64,000 nucleotides of DNA from contig CASDWH010000021.1 in the NCBI GenBank assembly GCA_949284715.1, positions 49,528-113,527 of the forward strand, read 5' to 3'. The position numbers were made by a program, and so were the translations under genes. The notes under the pieces were generated by a model. That model saw only the letters and a list, made by a program, of their open reading frames with translations, did no database searches and was not told where the DNA came from. Below, one piece after another: positions 26,534 to 35,452 of this stretch (positions within the stretch are counted from its first letter, which is position 1; each line of letters starts with the position of its first letter). The stretch comes from an uncultured bacterium (GTDB taxonomy: Bacteria > Cyanobacteriota > Vampirovibrionia > Gastranaerophilales > Gastranaerophilaceae).

Positions 26534-27295
26534 ATGAATATGATTAATATTGTAATACCAATGGCAGGAGCAGGTTCAAGATTCGCAAAAGCCGGATACG
26601 CAAAACCCAAACCGTTTATAGATGTTTTAGGCAAACCAATGATTTGTCATGTTCTGGATAATCTGAATATGCCAAATGTAAAGTTTATTCTGCTTGCAAG
26701 GGGGGAACATTACAATAACGAACAAGAAACTGTGAATTGGATTAAAAGCAATTATAATGTCGAATTTGTTTTGATTGATAAATTAACCGAAGGTGCTGCT
26801 TGTACAGTTTTGCATGCACACCGTTTAATCAACAATGACATTCCGTTGTTAATCGCAAATTCTGATCAGATTGTTGATATGAATATTGAAGATTATATTA
26901 ACGACAGCGAGAAAAGAGGTTTAGACGGCTCTGTTCTTTGTTTTGAAGATAACGACAAGAAATGGTCTTACGCAAAACTTGATAATAATGGATTTATAAC
27001 TGTAATTAGAGAAAAAGAAGTTATTTCAGAAAATGCTACCGTTGGAATCTATTATTTTAACAAAGGCAAAGATTTTGTAGAAAATGCAATTGATATGATT
27101 GTAAGAAATGAGCGTGTAAATAACGAGTTTTATGTCGCCCCGGTTTATAACTACGCAATTAAACAGGGTAAACAATTCGGGATTTATACAATAGACAAAG
27201 CCCAAATGCACGGCACCGGGACTCCGGAAGATTTGGACAAGTATGTTGAGATAAAAAATGGAGATATATACAATGAAAAACTTAAGCAAAAATAA
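26534..27295 (+). CDS. Sugar-phosphate nucleotidyltransferase
   Basis: A 253-residue NTP transferase. It opens with NIVIPMAGAGSRFAKAGYAK and continues PKPFIDVLGKPMI, the signature of nucleotidyltransferases that activate sugar phosphates, and has NSDQ near residue 113. AGGAGG-type Shine-Dalgarno 8 bases upstream. Together with the preceding paralogue it should make a nucleotide-activated building block; the base and sugar cannot be told. Confidence 0.78.
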   Translation: MNMINIVIPMAGAGSRFAKAGYAKPKPFIDVLGKPMICHVLDNLNMPNVKFILLARGEHYNNEQETVNWIKSNYNVEFVLIDKLTEGAACTVLHAHRLINNDIPLLIANSDQIVDMNIEDYINDSEKRGLDGSVLCFEDNDKKWSYAKLDNNGFITVIREKEVISENATVGIYYFNKGKDFVENAIDMIVRNERVNNEFYVAPVYNYAIKQGKQFGIYTIDKAQMHGTGTPEDLDKYVEIKNGDIYNEKLKQK

Positions 27296-28163
27296 AATTA
27301 CATTTTTAATGCCAATACATCCACCACAATATAATTATGCTAAAAGTTTCTTAAAGTCATACAAAAAACATAAAATAGATAAACAAGCTGATTTTTACTT
27401 TGTATTTTCAAACGAAAATGATAAAAATTTATATGATAATCCTACTAATTATATTATCATGCCTACAGAATTACAAAATTTAAAAAGAGAAGAAGGAGTA
27501 ATAAATGCAAAAAAATTTTATGGTATAAATCAATTAAAAGATAAATATGACTACATTATAGTGATTGATTCGGAAAGTTTCATAATAAAAAATGCTGATA
27601 TTCTGAAAATTTGCGAGGATTTCTGGACACGTAAAACTTTATGGGGTAATTTTGAACACGTAAATAATCCTAGGTTTTATAAAATAAAGGATGCTTCAGA
27701 ATGTTGGTTTAATGAAGGTAAAAAAAATATATCAAAACTGGATTTATGGTTTAATAACTTATGCATATACAGATGTGACACATTAAATGATTTTTTCAAT
27801 AAAACAAATTTGTTAAAAAGTTTAAACAAACTTACTTTTTGGGATTTTGATTATAATATTTACATGTTTTATTTAATACTATACCATGGTTTCACAGACA
27901 AATTAATTATCCCAAGTGCAAATACCTGTCAAAGCAAAACTCCAACATATGATGAAAATTTTATAAAAAACTGCATGTATATGTGTACATATGAACGCCA
28001 TCAAGAAATCAAAAAACTTAACGGAGGCAATAGTGTATTCCTATACATTCATCTAGACAGAAAGTTAAACATTAATAAAGATATTAAATTCAAATTATTG
28101 AGAAGATTAATATCTTGTTTTATTCCTGATAAATTCTTAAGAAGAAAAATTAGAGGTGTGTAA
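27273..28163 (+). CDS. Putative glycosyltransferase of unknown family
   Basis: A 296-residue soluble protein. The N-terminus (KITFLMPIHPPQYNYAKSF) reads like the first strand of a GT-A fold. YDYIIVIDSESFII (about 86-99) could be the strand ending in a metal-binding DxE/DxD motif. It has a positively charged C-terminal tail (FKLLRRLISCFIPDKFLRRK) that may bind membrane. GGAG lies nine bases before the ATG at 27273; an ATG 15 bases upstream is less well placed. Base composition is more AT-rich than its neighbours, which suggests a separately acquired cassette. Confidence 0.5.
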   Translation: MKNLSKNKITFLMPIHPPQYNYAKSFLKSYKKHKIDKQADFYFVFSNENDKNLYDNPTNYIIMPTELQNLKREEGVINAKKFYGINQLKDKYDYIIVIDSESFIIKNADILKICEDFWTRKTLWGNFEHVNNPRFYKIKDASECWFNEGKKNISKLDLWFNNLCIYRCDTLNDFFNKTNLLKSLNKLTFWDFDYNIYMFYLILYHGFTDKLIIPSANTCQSKTPTYDENFIKNCMYMCTYERHQEIKKLNGGNSVFLYIHLDRKLNINKDIKFKLLRRLISCFIPDKFLRRKIRGV

Positions 28164-28496
28164 ATGAAAACAGCTAAACTAGATGAAATGATAAAAGGAT
28201 GGTTTGTCGGGAATTTTGAGCCGACACTGTTAAAGACCAATGATGTAGAAGTTGCAGTGAAAAGCTACAAAAAAGGAGATTATGAGGGCAGGCACTACCA
28301 TAAAATCGCAACTGAAATCACTGTAATTATAACAGGAAAAGTAAAAATGAACGGGGTTGAGTACAATGCCGGTGATATTGTTGTTATGGAACCGGGTGAA
28401 TCAACAGACTTTGAATGTCTTAAGGACTGGACAACAAACGTAGTTGTAAAATACCCCGGTGCTAATAATGATAAGTATTTAGGAGAAATACAATGA
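28164..28496 (+). CDS. Small cupin-domain protein
   Basis: A 110-residue single cupin. Motif 1 is EGRHYHKIATEITVIITGKV and motif 2 is YNAGDIVVMEPGES, with histidines that could hold a metal. In glycan operons such cupins act as sugar isomerases or epimerases. Starts with no gap after the previous gene and overlaps the next by ATGA, so translation is coupled. Confidence 0.75.
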   Translation: MKTAKLDEMIKGWFVGNFEPTLLKTNDVEVAVKSYKKGDYEGRHYHKIATEITVIITGKVKMNGVEYNAGDIVVMEPGESTDFECLKDWTTNVVVKYPGANNDKYLGEIQ

Positions 28497-29410
28497 AAGT
28501 ATTAATAACAACATCAAGTTTTGGAAAGAATGATAGCAAACCGTTAGACTTAATGACAAATAACGGGCTTGATTATGTATTAAACCCGTATAAGCGAAAA
28601 CTAACCGAAGATGAACTTATTGAACTAATTAAAGAACATAAGCCGGACTATTTAATCGCCGGAACCGAAAAAATGACTTCCAAGGCTCTTGATGTAATGA
28701 AACCTTATGTCAAAATGATTTCACGCTGCGGAATAGGTATGGACGGAATAGATTTAGGATATGCTAAACAAATCAATATCCCTGTGACCAATACCCCGGA
28801 TGCGCCGACAATGCCCGTTGCAGAGTTGACTCTCGGAGTAATGCTTGATTTATTAAGGAAAATCACATTTTCTGATAAATCTATCAGAAATGGCTGTTTT
28901 GAAAAGCCTATGGGGAATTTGTTATATAAAAAAACTGTAGGAATAATAGGCTGCGGCAGAATCGGCCAGCATTTAGCAAAACTTTTAGCCCCTTTTGAAT
29001 GCGAGATCTTAAGTTATGACCCGTATATCAAAAACAGGCCTTTAGTTAATATTAAATTTGATGTCTTTGAACACATTGTTAAACAGGCTGATATTTTAAC
29101 CCTGCATATTCCAGGAACTCCTGAAAATAAATATATAATTAACAAAGACGTATTATCAAAAATGAAGCCTACAGCGTATCTATTAAACATTTCACGCGGC
29201 GGGCTTGTTAATGAACAAGATTTAATTGAAGCTCTAAAAAATAAAACTATAGCAGGCGCCGGTTTAGACTGCTATGAAGAAGAACCCTATACTGGAGAGC
29301 TTATTAATTTTGATAATGTAGTACTTACAAGCCACATAGGTTCTTATGCGAAAGAAGCAAGATTAAGACAGGAAATTGATTCTGTAAATAATATTCTGGA
29401 GGTTTTATAA
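28493..29410 (+). CDS. D-isomer 2-hydroxyacid dehydrogenase, phosphoglycerate dehydrogenase-like
   Basis: NAD-dependent oxidoreductase of 305 residues. Substrate-binding SRCGIGMDGID, Rossmann loop GIIGCGRIGQ, catalytic arginine in NISRGGLVNE, and the final histidine in LTSHIGS are all present. It lacks the C-terminal ACT regulatory domain of SerA. In this position it likely oxidises or reduces a 2-hydroxyacid made for a glycan substituent (a glycerate-type unit would fit), not serine synthesis. ATGA overlap with the cupin gene. Confidence 0.78.
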   Translation: MKVLITTSSFGKNDSKPLDLMTNNGLDYVLNPYKRKLTEDELIELIKEHKPDYLIAGTEKMTSKALDVMKPYVKMISRCGIGMDGIDLGYAKQINIPVTNTPDAPTMPVAELTLGVMLDLLRKITFSDKSIRNGCFEKPMGNLLYKKTVGIIGCGRIGQHLAKLLAPFECEILSYDPYIKNRPLVNIKFDVFEHIVKQADILTLHIPGTPENKYIINKDVLSKMKPTAYLLNISRGGLVNEQDLIEALKNKTIAGAGLDCYEEEPYTGELINFDNVVLTSHIGSYAKEARLRQEIDSVNNILEVL

Positions 29411-30315
29411 TGCCCAAAGTACTTGTAACAGGTGCATCAGGATTTGTCGGAAGCCATATTGCAGATGAGCTTACGGCAAACAACTATGATGTTATCTTGT
29501 TTGATAAGAGGGAATCAATATATAAAAAAACGAATCAATGTTTTATACAAGGTGATTTGCTGGATATTGAATCGCTGAATGAAATTCTTAAAGGTGTCGA
29601 TTATATATATCACTATGGCGGAGTCGCTGATATTGATACGGCTAATAAAATACCGGCAGCAACCCTTCAAACGAACATTATAGGAACAGTTAACCTGATA
29701 GAAGCTGCTCTTAAGAATAAAATTAAACGCTTTATGTTTGCCAGCACCGTTTATGTACATTCTGAAATGGGCGGATTTTATGCAGTATCAAAAAAAGCCT
29801 GCGAAAATATAATAGAAAATTACGGGAAAACATACGGGCTTAATTATACAATTTTACGATACGGCTCTCTATACGGTACAAGAACAAATGAAAGAAACGG
29901 ATGTTACAGGATCATAAAAGGAATTCTGGAGAACGATGTATTTAAATACAATGGCACAGGCGAAGAGTTGAGAGAATACATTAATATTCTTGATGCCGCA
30001 AAAATAAGTGTTCAATGTCTGGATGATAAATTCAGCGGAGAATGCCTCATTCTGACCGGGTCTGAAAAACTTAGAATAAAAGACCTGATAGAAATGGTTA
30101 AAGAAATAACTCAAAAGAATACAAAGGTTGAATATACGCAGAAAGTTAATGCTCTGCACTATAACATAACCCCGTATAACTATGTTCCTAAACTGGGGAA
30201 GAAAATTGTTAATAATCCGCATATTGATATGGGGCAGGGTATTCTTGAACTTGTAAAAGAGATTAGAAAAGAGGAGGAGTATGAAGGTAATCTGGTTATC
30301 TCATCTTCTAAATAA
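29410..30315 (+). CDS. NAD-dependent epimerase/dehydratase (extended SDR)
   Basis: A 301-residue sugar-nucleotide modifying enzyme with GASGFVGSHIA (NAD-binding) and the catalytic YxxxK in YAVSKKACE; the S/T of the triad is in FASTVYVHS. RYGSLYGTR follows, as in UDP-glucose 4-epimerase relatives. Substrate unknown. Start overlaps the previous stop (TAATG) and its end overlaps the cyclase gene by 35 bp. Confidence 0.8.
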   Translation: MPKVLVTGASGFVGSHIADELTANNYDVILFDKRESIYKKTNQCFIQGDLLDIESLNEILKGVDYIYHYGGVADIDTANKIPAATLQTNIIGTVNLIEAALKNKIKRFMFASTVYVHSEMGGFYAVSKKACENIIENYGKTYGLNYTILRYGSLYGTRTNERNGCYRIIKGILENDVFKYNGTGEELREYINILDAAKISVQCLDDKFSGECLILTGSEKLRIKDLIEMVKEITQKNTKVEYTQKVNALHYNITPYNYVPKLGKKIVNNPHIDMGQGILELVKEIRKEEEYEGNLVISSSK

Positions 30316-30886
30316 CAAACATCTTTGTTATAACAACGCTTATAACATTAAGATAGAACATTATAAAAATAATGAAATGCAAATTAATATGCCGCTGCAT
30401 AGCGGAACACATATTGATTTCCCGCTGCACATTAATAATAACGGCAATAGTTTAAACAATTATAATGCAGAAGATTTTATATTCAACCATGCATTTGTAA
30501 AAGTTATCAATACAGAGAATAACTACTTTAAACCGGAACAGCTTACCGGTATTCCTGAGGATGTTGACTTTTTGATTATAAAGACAGGAAAAGTTTCTTA
30601 TACTAATACAGGGATTAGCGGAGAATGTGCGAAATTTATCCAAAACAATTTTAAAAATATAAAATGCATCGGCACGAACAGCCTTTCAATTAATGCGCTT
30701 CAGGATAAAGAACCCGGAAGAGAGGCACATAGAGAATTTCTTAATATAGAGCCTGCAATATTAATTGTAGAAGATATGGATTTGTCTGCGGTTTCAGAAG
30801 GTAAATTAGGGAGAGTCATTGTTGCTCCTCTTCGGGTTGAAGCAGCCGACGGTGTTCCTGTGACAATATTTGCGGAGGTTGAATAA
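30281..30886 (+). CDS. Cyclase-family hydrolase (kynurenine-formamidase-like fold)
   Basis: A 201-residue member of the metal-dependent cyclase family. The HxGTHxDxPxH motif is present as HSGTHIDFPLH, and GTNSLSIN lies later. Family members hydrolyse or cyclise amide and carboxyl groups. In a glycan operon it is unusual and could tailor an N-formyl or lactam-type substituent. A run of GAGGAGGAG before the ATG supports the start inside the previous gene. Confidence 0.7.
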   Translation: MKVIWLSHLLNNKHLCYNNAYNIKIEHYKNNEMQINMPLHSGTHIDFPLHINNNGNSLNNYNAEDFIFNHAFVKVINTENNYFKPEQLTGIPEDVDFLIIKTGKVSYTNTGISGECAKFIQNNFKNIKCIGTNSLSINALQDKEPGREAHREFLNIEPAILIVEDMDLSAVSEGKLGRVIVAPLRVEAADGVPVTIFAEVE

Positions 30887-30887
30887 A

Positions 30888-31511
30888 ATGAAATATAAGG
30901 CTATATTTTTTGACTGGGATGGTGTAATTACAGATTCAGTAAATATTAAAACTGACTCCTTCTACGATATGTTTGAGAAATACGGGCAAGAAATACAGGA
31001 AAAAGTTAAAGCTCACCACCTTCAAAACGGCGGGATGAGCAGGTTTGAAAAATTTAGGATTTATTACAAAGATTTTCTCGGAATTGATATTGATGACAAA
31101 AAAGTTACGGAACTTTCAGAACACTTTTCTAATCTTGTAAAGTCAAAAGTTGCTCAGGCTCCGTTTATTGATGGTGCTGTTGATACAATAAAGCAGGAAT
31201 ATAAAAAAGGAACTTTACTCTTTATTGTATCAGGAACTCCAACAGAGGAGATGAAAGAAATTGTAAAAAGTAAAGGACTGTCAGAATACTTTACAGAGGT
31301 TTGCGGCTCGCCTAAAAAAAAGGCGCCATGGGTAAAAGAATTACTTAACAAATACAATTTAAAACCTGAAGAATGCCTGTTTATCGGCGATGCGATGGCT
31401 GATTATAATGCAGCAAAAGAATGTTGTTTAAACTTTTTAGGGATAAAAATTCCGGGGTGCAAAACAGAATTTCCTGAAAACACAGTTGTAAAAGAAAGGG
31501 TAATAATATAA
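30888..31511 (+). CDS. HAD hydrolase (sugar phosphatase type)
   Basis: A 207-residue HAD protein with FFDWDGVITDS (motif I), VSGTPTEE (motif II), KKKAPWVKE (motif III lysine region) and FIGDAMADY (motif IV). The start at 30888 follows GGAGG, nine bases upstream, inside the end of the previous gene. Likely removes a phosphate in the nucleotide-sugar pathway encoded around it. Confidence 0.78.
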   Translation: MKYKAIFFDWDGVITDSVNIKTDSFYDMFEKYGQEIQEKVKAHHLQNGGMSRFEKFRIYYKDFLGIDIDDKKVTELSEHFSNLVKSKVAQAPFIDGAVDTIKQEYKKGTLLFIVSGTPTEEMKEIVKSKGLSEYFTEVCGSPKKKAPWVKELLNKYNLKPEECLFIGDAMADYNAAKECCLNFLGIKIPGCKTEFPENTVVKERVII

Positions 31512-32608
31512 TGCCAAAAATCAAAAATGTTGAAATACTAAGATTTATTTTTATTCTACAAATTGGATTATGTCATCTTATATGTTCAAAAGGTTTCTTT
31601 AATACCTTAGCCAATAATGTCCCTTTATACAAAGATTTAGGACAAACCGCCGGTAAGGGGGCATATGGTGTGGAATTTTTCTTTATAATTGCAGGATTTT
31701 TTTTAGTATATACATTTAAAGATATAAGTGTCAAAGAGTTTATTATAAAAAAAATTAAACGTCTGCTGCCTCCGGTTGCTCTTTCTTTGTTTGTACTCTT
31801 AATTGTTACATTATTTACAGGAAACACAAAACATTTTGACTTATACATATCAATATTTACACTCACTTTTACAAGCCATCTGGGATTTTTACATAACCAA
31901 AGAGGCTATATCTGGTTTTCAAGTGCTTTATTCTGGGGACTAATATTTTATTTCTATTGCATAAAATATTTTTCTGCAAAATATAATAATTTAATTTTTG
32001 CTATATTCGCAATCCTATCTTATGCCATATTACTAAATCTACCGCATGGATTTGGAAATGTAACCCCAAATGTATTCAACTTCTTGAATGTAGGATTGTT
32101 AAGAGCAATCGGGGGAATTGGTGTTGGATATTTCATAGGCTGCTGGTATAAAAATAATCATGAAGCTATAAAAAATGCATATGTTAATAATATGCAAAAG
32201 ATAATGTACACAGCTGCTGAAGCTTTTTTATTATATTTCATAACTATTTACCGTTCGTTTCACACATTTCGCCATAACACGATGATTTTCATTTATGCGT
32301 TTATTGCTTTATTTATATTATTTCTCTTAAAAAGAGGATATATATCAAAATTATTTGATTGTAATCTTTCTGCCGGATTAGGAAAATACACATATTGCAT
32401 ATATTGTATGGAAACAGCATATTATGAGTACCTTTCAGTATATATAAAAAGATATCTAGCAGGGGGGGGGGTAGTATATACTCACCCCGGGGTAGTACTC
32501 TTTATTGCAATTTGTGTTGAAGTATTCTTAGGAGTAATTGCTTATCACATTATAGAAATAGGAAGAAATATTTATGAAAAATATCGTATTAATTACAGCA
32601 AAAGGTAG
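31511..32608 (+). CDS. Membrane O-acyltransferase (acyltransferase-3/OafA type) with poly-G tract
   Basis: A 365-residue integral membrane protein with about ten helices. It opens with KNVEILRFIFILQIGLCHL and has GKGAYGVEFFFIIAGFFLVY, typical of acyltransferase-3 enzymes that O-acetylate surface glycans. Near the 3' end there is a run of ten G (32462-32471). With ten G the frame reads through AGGGVVYTHPG. With nine it hits TAG at once, and with eleven it stops about 17 codons later; either change removes the last helix. This points to slipped-strand ON/OFF control. It overlaps the next gene by 35 bp. Confidence 0.82.
   Translation: MPKIKNVEILRFIFILQIGLCHLICSKGFFNTLANNVPLYKDLGQTAGKGAYGVEFFFIIAGFFLVYTFKDISVKEFIIKKIKRLLPPVALSLFVLLIVTLFTGNTKHFDLYISIFTLTFTSHLGFLHNQRGYIWFSSALFWGLIFYFYCIKYFSAKYNNLIFAIFAILSYAILLNLPHGFGNVTPNVFNFLNVGLLRAIGGIGVGYFIGCWYKNNHEAIKNAYVNNMQKIMYTAAEAFLLYFITIYRSFHTFRHNTMIFIYAFIALFILFLLKRGYISKLFDCNLSAGLGKYTYCIYCMETAYYEYLSVYIKRYLAGGGVVYTHPGVVLFIAICVEVFLGVIAYHIIEIGRNIYEKYRINYSKR
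32462..32471 (+). repeat. Ten-G homopolymer inside the acyltransferase gene
   Basis: An uninterrupted run of ten G in an otherwise AT-rich region, followed by GTAGTA and soon by CCCCGGGG. Length changes by one base truncate the protein by about 30-47 residues. Tracts like this are the classic contingency loci of Campylobacter and Neisseria. Confidence 0.9.
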
Positions 32609-33305
32609 TAATTCTACTTTAAAAAATAAAAATTTAATAGAAATAGAAGGAAAAACATTTCTTGGCTGGCAATTAACAGCAGCAAGAGAAGCAAAGTATA
32701 TTGATGATATTTTTGTTTCAACAGAATGTCCTATGATAAAAGAAGAAGCCATAAAATATAGTGCAAAAATTATTGACCGGCCCCAAGATCTTGCGCAGGC
32801 TATGACTAATCACGGAGATGCAATCTTACACGGAGCAAAAAAAGCTCAAGAAATGCTGGATGAAGAAATCGGGATTGTTACGATTTTGCTGGGAAATACT
32901 GCATATAATCGCGGTGAAGATATTGATAAAACAATTGAAATATTAAATAACAACAAAGAAGCTGATTCCTGTATGACAGTCTGGCAGGCACAGGATGACC
33001 ATCCTTACAGAGCTATGACAATTAATACAGACGGATATCTTGAAGGATTTTTAAAACTAAACACAACTGATACAAACCGGCAGAGCTACCCAGAAGTATA
33101 CTTCTACGATCAAGGCCCCTGGTCTGTAAGATATACATCACTTATGAACTCAAAACGCGGAGAAACAGGCCCTGCCTGCTGGTGGTGGATGGGGAACAAC
33201 TGCGTTCCGCTTGTCAGAAACTGGGTAACAGGTAAAGATGTACATACACAATTGGATGTAGAAATGACAAAAGGATGGTTGAAAGGAGAATTATGGAAAA
33301 TATAA
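32574..33305 (+). CDS. CMP-sugar synthetase-like cytidylyltransferase (NeuA/SpsF type)
   Basis: A 243-residue cytidylyltransferase with ITAKGSNSTLKNKNL in place of the ARxGSKxxxxKN loop, FVSTE, and LLGNTAYNRGEDID. It should activate an acidic or other sugar as a CMP derivative. AGGAAG lies eight bases before the ATG, inside the acyltransferase gene. A second, larger cytidylyltransferase lies at 42633 in the opposing operon. The acceptor sugar is unknown. Confidence 0.72.
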   Translation: MKNIVLITAKGSNSTLKNKNLIEIEGKTFLGWQLTAAREAKYIDDIFVSTECPMIKEEAIKYSAKIIDRPQDLAQAMTNHGDAILHGAKKAQEMLDEEIGIVTILLGNTAYNRGEDIDKTIEILNNNKEADSCMTVWQAQDDHPYRAMTINTDGYLEGFLKLNTTDTNRQSYPEVYFYDQGPWSVRYTSLMNSKRGETGPACWWWMGNNCVPLVRNWVTGKDVHTQLDVEMTKGWLKGELWKI

Positions 33306-33497
33306 ACTCAAATATCATTTATAGATATTCTTCTTGCAAGAGAGGGGATTATTCATCATTTGATTGTCCTCATTATTGCGGGCCTTAAAGCCATATCAGG
33401 TATAATTGCTTATCACTTAATAGATGCAGGGGAAAAGATTTATGGGAAATATCTTGCAAAAAAACAAAGCAAAAGAAGCTCAGAAAATACTAAGTGA
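33306..33497 (+). pseudogene. Remnant of a second acyltransferase 3' end
   Basis: An open frame without start reads FIDILLARG, then LIVLIIAGL, AISGIIAYHLIDAGEKIYGKY and KKQSKR before a stop. It lines up with the C-terminus of the acyltransferase at 31511 (VVLFIAICVEV, LGVIAYHIIEIGRNIYEKY, NYSKR). The rest of that gene is missing. It marks a duplication, or deletion and replacement, next to the glycosyltransferase cassette, and explains this 211-bp gap. Confidence 0.7.
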
Positions 33498-33516
33498 AAT
33501 TTATGGGAGTTTTAAA

Positions 33517-35433
33517 ATGGATATATTAATGGTTTTTGATGATAAATATAGTAAACATGCAGCAGCCACAATGTGTTCTATCATAAAAAACAATGGAACC
33601 TGTATTAATTTTCATGTCATGTACAGTTCCATATCACAAGAAAATATACAAAAACTTACAGGATTTATAAAAAAAGAAAACTGCAATATTACCTTTTATA
33701 AAGTTAATAAAAACGATTTTAAATACTGCCTGGTTGATCCTAAAATTTTAGATGTTACCCAGGAAACATTTTACAGAATTCTTGCTGTAAAATATTTGCC
33801 AGAAACGATACACAGATGTCTTTACATTGATACTGACGTAATTATACTTGATAGTATAAAAGAACTATTTGAACTTAACCTTGATAATTATGCTCTGGCA
33901 GCAGTCCCAGGATATGCTGAGGGCGAAAGGAAAGTATCTCTCGGAATGCCTGAAGATGCATCATATTTTCAAGCCGGAGTTATTTTATTCAATTTAGATT
34001 ATTGGAGAGAGCATAATACAGCGGATAAAGTAATGAATTACATTAAAAGTATTTACCCCCGTGTTTTATTTCGCGTAGACCAGGATGCTTTAAATTCACA
34101 ATTATATAATCAATTTTATAAATTACCACTAACATATAATACCCATGTAATTCCAAACAGACCTGATGAATTTTATCTACAGGATAAATATTTCTCACAA
34201 TTTTCACTGGATGAAATAGCACAAGCTAAAATTTATAAAAAAATAATTCATTACACCGGTCATAAAAATTGGAAACCCTGGTGGCAAAATTCCCAAAGTC
34301 CCTATAGTTATCATTATTTTTATTATCGCTCCATGACACCTTACAAAGTAAAAAAACTGCCTAAATTTAAAACCACAAATCACCAGAAAAATAAAATAAA
34401 AATATTTAATAAAATGGACTCTAATAACATTTCAGTTGTTGTACAGGGTGCAATATCTGCTGATACAATAACATGTCTGAAAAGTATCCGCAAACACCTT
34501 CCTAAAGCCGAAATAATATTATCTACCTATAAGGATTCTATAACACAAGGGCTAGACTATGACAAACTTATATTGAATGATGATCCTGGTGCTATAAATA
34601 TAGGCGTCAATTTTAGACCGTTGAATATTAACCGACAAATCTTTACAACTCTAAGCGGTATAAGAGCGGCAACAAGAATGTATGTTTTAAAAATAAGAAC
34701 TGATGCAAAAATGACAGGATTGCATTTTTGCCAGATATTTGACTATGCCAATACAGCGTTAAATAAAACAGAAATTAAATATAAAATATTTAAGAACAGA
34801 ATTATATGCTCTTCTAATTTTACCAGAAACCCTGAAAGTGATGTTAATGGGTTGTGTTTTCAAATTTCTGATTTATGGTTATTTGGTTTAAAAGAAGATT
34901 TAAATGATTTATTTGATATTCCTTTACAGAAAAAAGAAGAGGCTTTAGTCTTACATAATAACAATTTAGTAAGAAAATATACACCAGAGCAGTATATATT
35001 ATTAACATGTTTGAAAAAACACGGATTTACAAATGGTTTTGATTTAAATTTTATGAATCAAAAAGATAAAAATTTGATTTTAAATACAAAAAAAATACTA
35101 ATAAACAACTTTTTAATTTTAAATCAAAAGAATTGTGGTATATCAGAACCCAAAAAGTTTAAGTACCATCCGGCTATAAATAAAGCTGGCATAATGACAA
35201 CGTATGATTTGTTAACGATCTACAAAACATTTTATGAGAATAATTACACTATTCCTTATATCTTTGCGAACCACACGACCGAAGTTTTGCGAACAAGGAA
35301 AATAAAAGAGAAATTAAAAAAATCGTATAATATTATAAAAGAAATATGCATGTTTCCCTATTACATATTACAGTATTTAATTACTTATACGCGTCATATT
35401 CCCAAATTACTGATTTGGTATTTCTACAATTAA
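33517..35433 (+). CDS. GT8 glycosyltransferase fused to WavE-like domain
   Basis: A 638-residue two-domain transferase. The first 290 residues are GT8: MVFDDKYSKHAAATMCSI, the metal-binding YIDTDV near residue 107, FQAGVILFN, DQDALN and HYTGHKNWKPWW. The second half (about 305-560) is WavE-like: ISVVVQGAI, IRKHLPKAEIILSTYK, NINRQIFTTLSGI and LKIRTDAK. A basic C-terminal tail may touch the membrane. The start at 33517 has GGGAG seven bases upstream; an earlier in-frame ATG at 33424 lies in the decayed acyltransferase tail. First of three WavE copies in a row, so it adds at least one sugar to the surface glycan. Confidence 0.8.
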   Translation: MDILMVFDDKYSKHAAATMCSIIKNNGTCINFHVMYSSISQENIQKLTGFIKKENCNITFYKVNKNDFKYCLVDPKILDVTQETFYRILAVKYLPETIHRCLYIDTDVIILDSIKELFELNLDNYALAAVPGYAEGERKVSLGMPEDASYFQAGVILFNLDYWREHNTADKVMNYIKSIYPRVLFRVDQDALNSQLYNQFYKLPLTYNTHVIPNRPDEFYLQDKYFSQFSLDEIAQAKIYKKIIHYTGHKNWKPWWQNSQSPYSYHYFYYRSMTPYKVKKLPKFKTTNHQKNKIKIFNKMDSNNISVVVQGAISADTITCLKSIRKHLPKAEIILSTYKDSITQGLDYDKLILNDDPGAINIGVNFRPLNINRQIFTTLSGIRAATRMYVLKIRTDAKMTGLHFCQIFDYANTALNKTEIKYKIFKNRIICSSNFTRNPESDVNGLCFQISDLWLFGLKEDLNDLFDIPLQKKEEALVLHNNNLVRKYTPEQYILLTCLKKHGFTNGFDLNFMNQKDKNLILNTKKILINNFLILNQKNCGISEPKKFKYHPAINKAGIMTTYDLLTIYKTFYENNYTIPYIFANHTTEVLRTRKIKEKLKKSYNIIKEICMFPYYILQYLITYTRHIPKLLIWYFYN

Positions 35434-35452
35434 TAGAAAGGATTCAATAGAC

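Noticed and set aside
33424..33516. Longer start for the GT8-WavE protein
   Set aside because: These 31 codons overlap the decayed acyltransferase tail in another frame; the ATG at 33517 has a good ribosome site and begins at the GT8 first strand.
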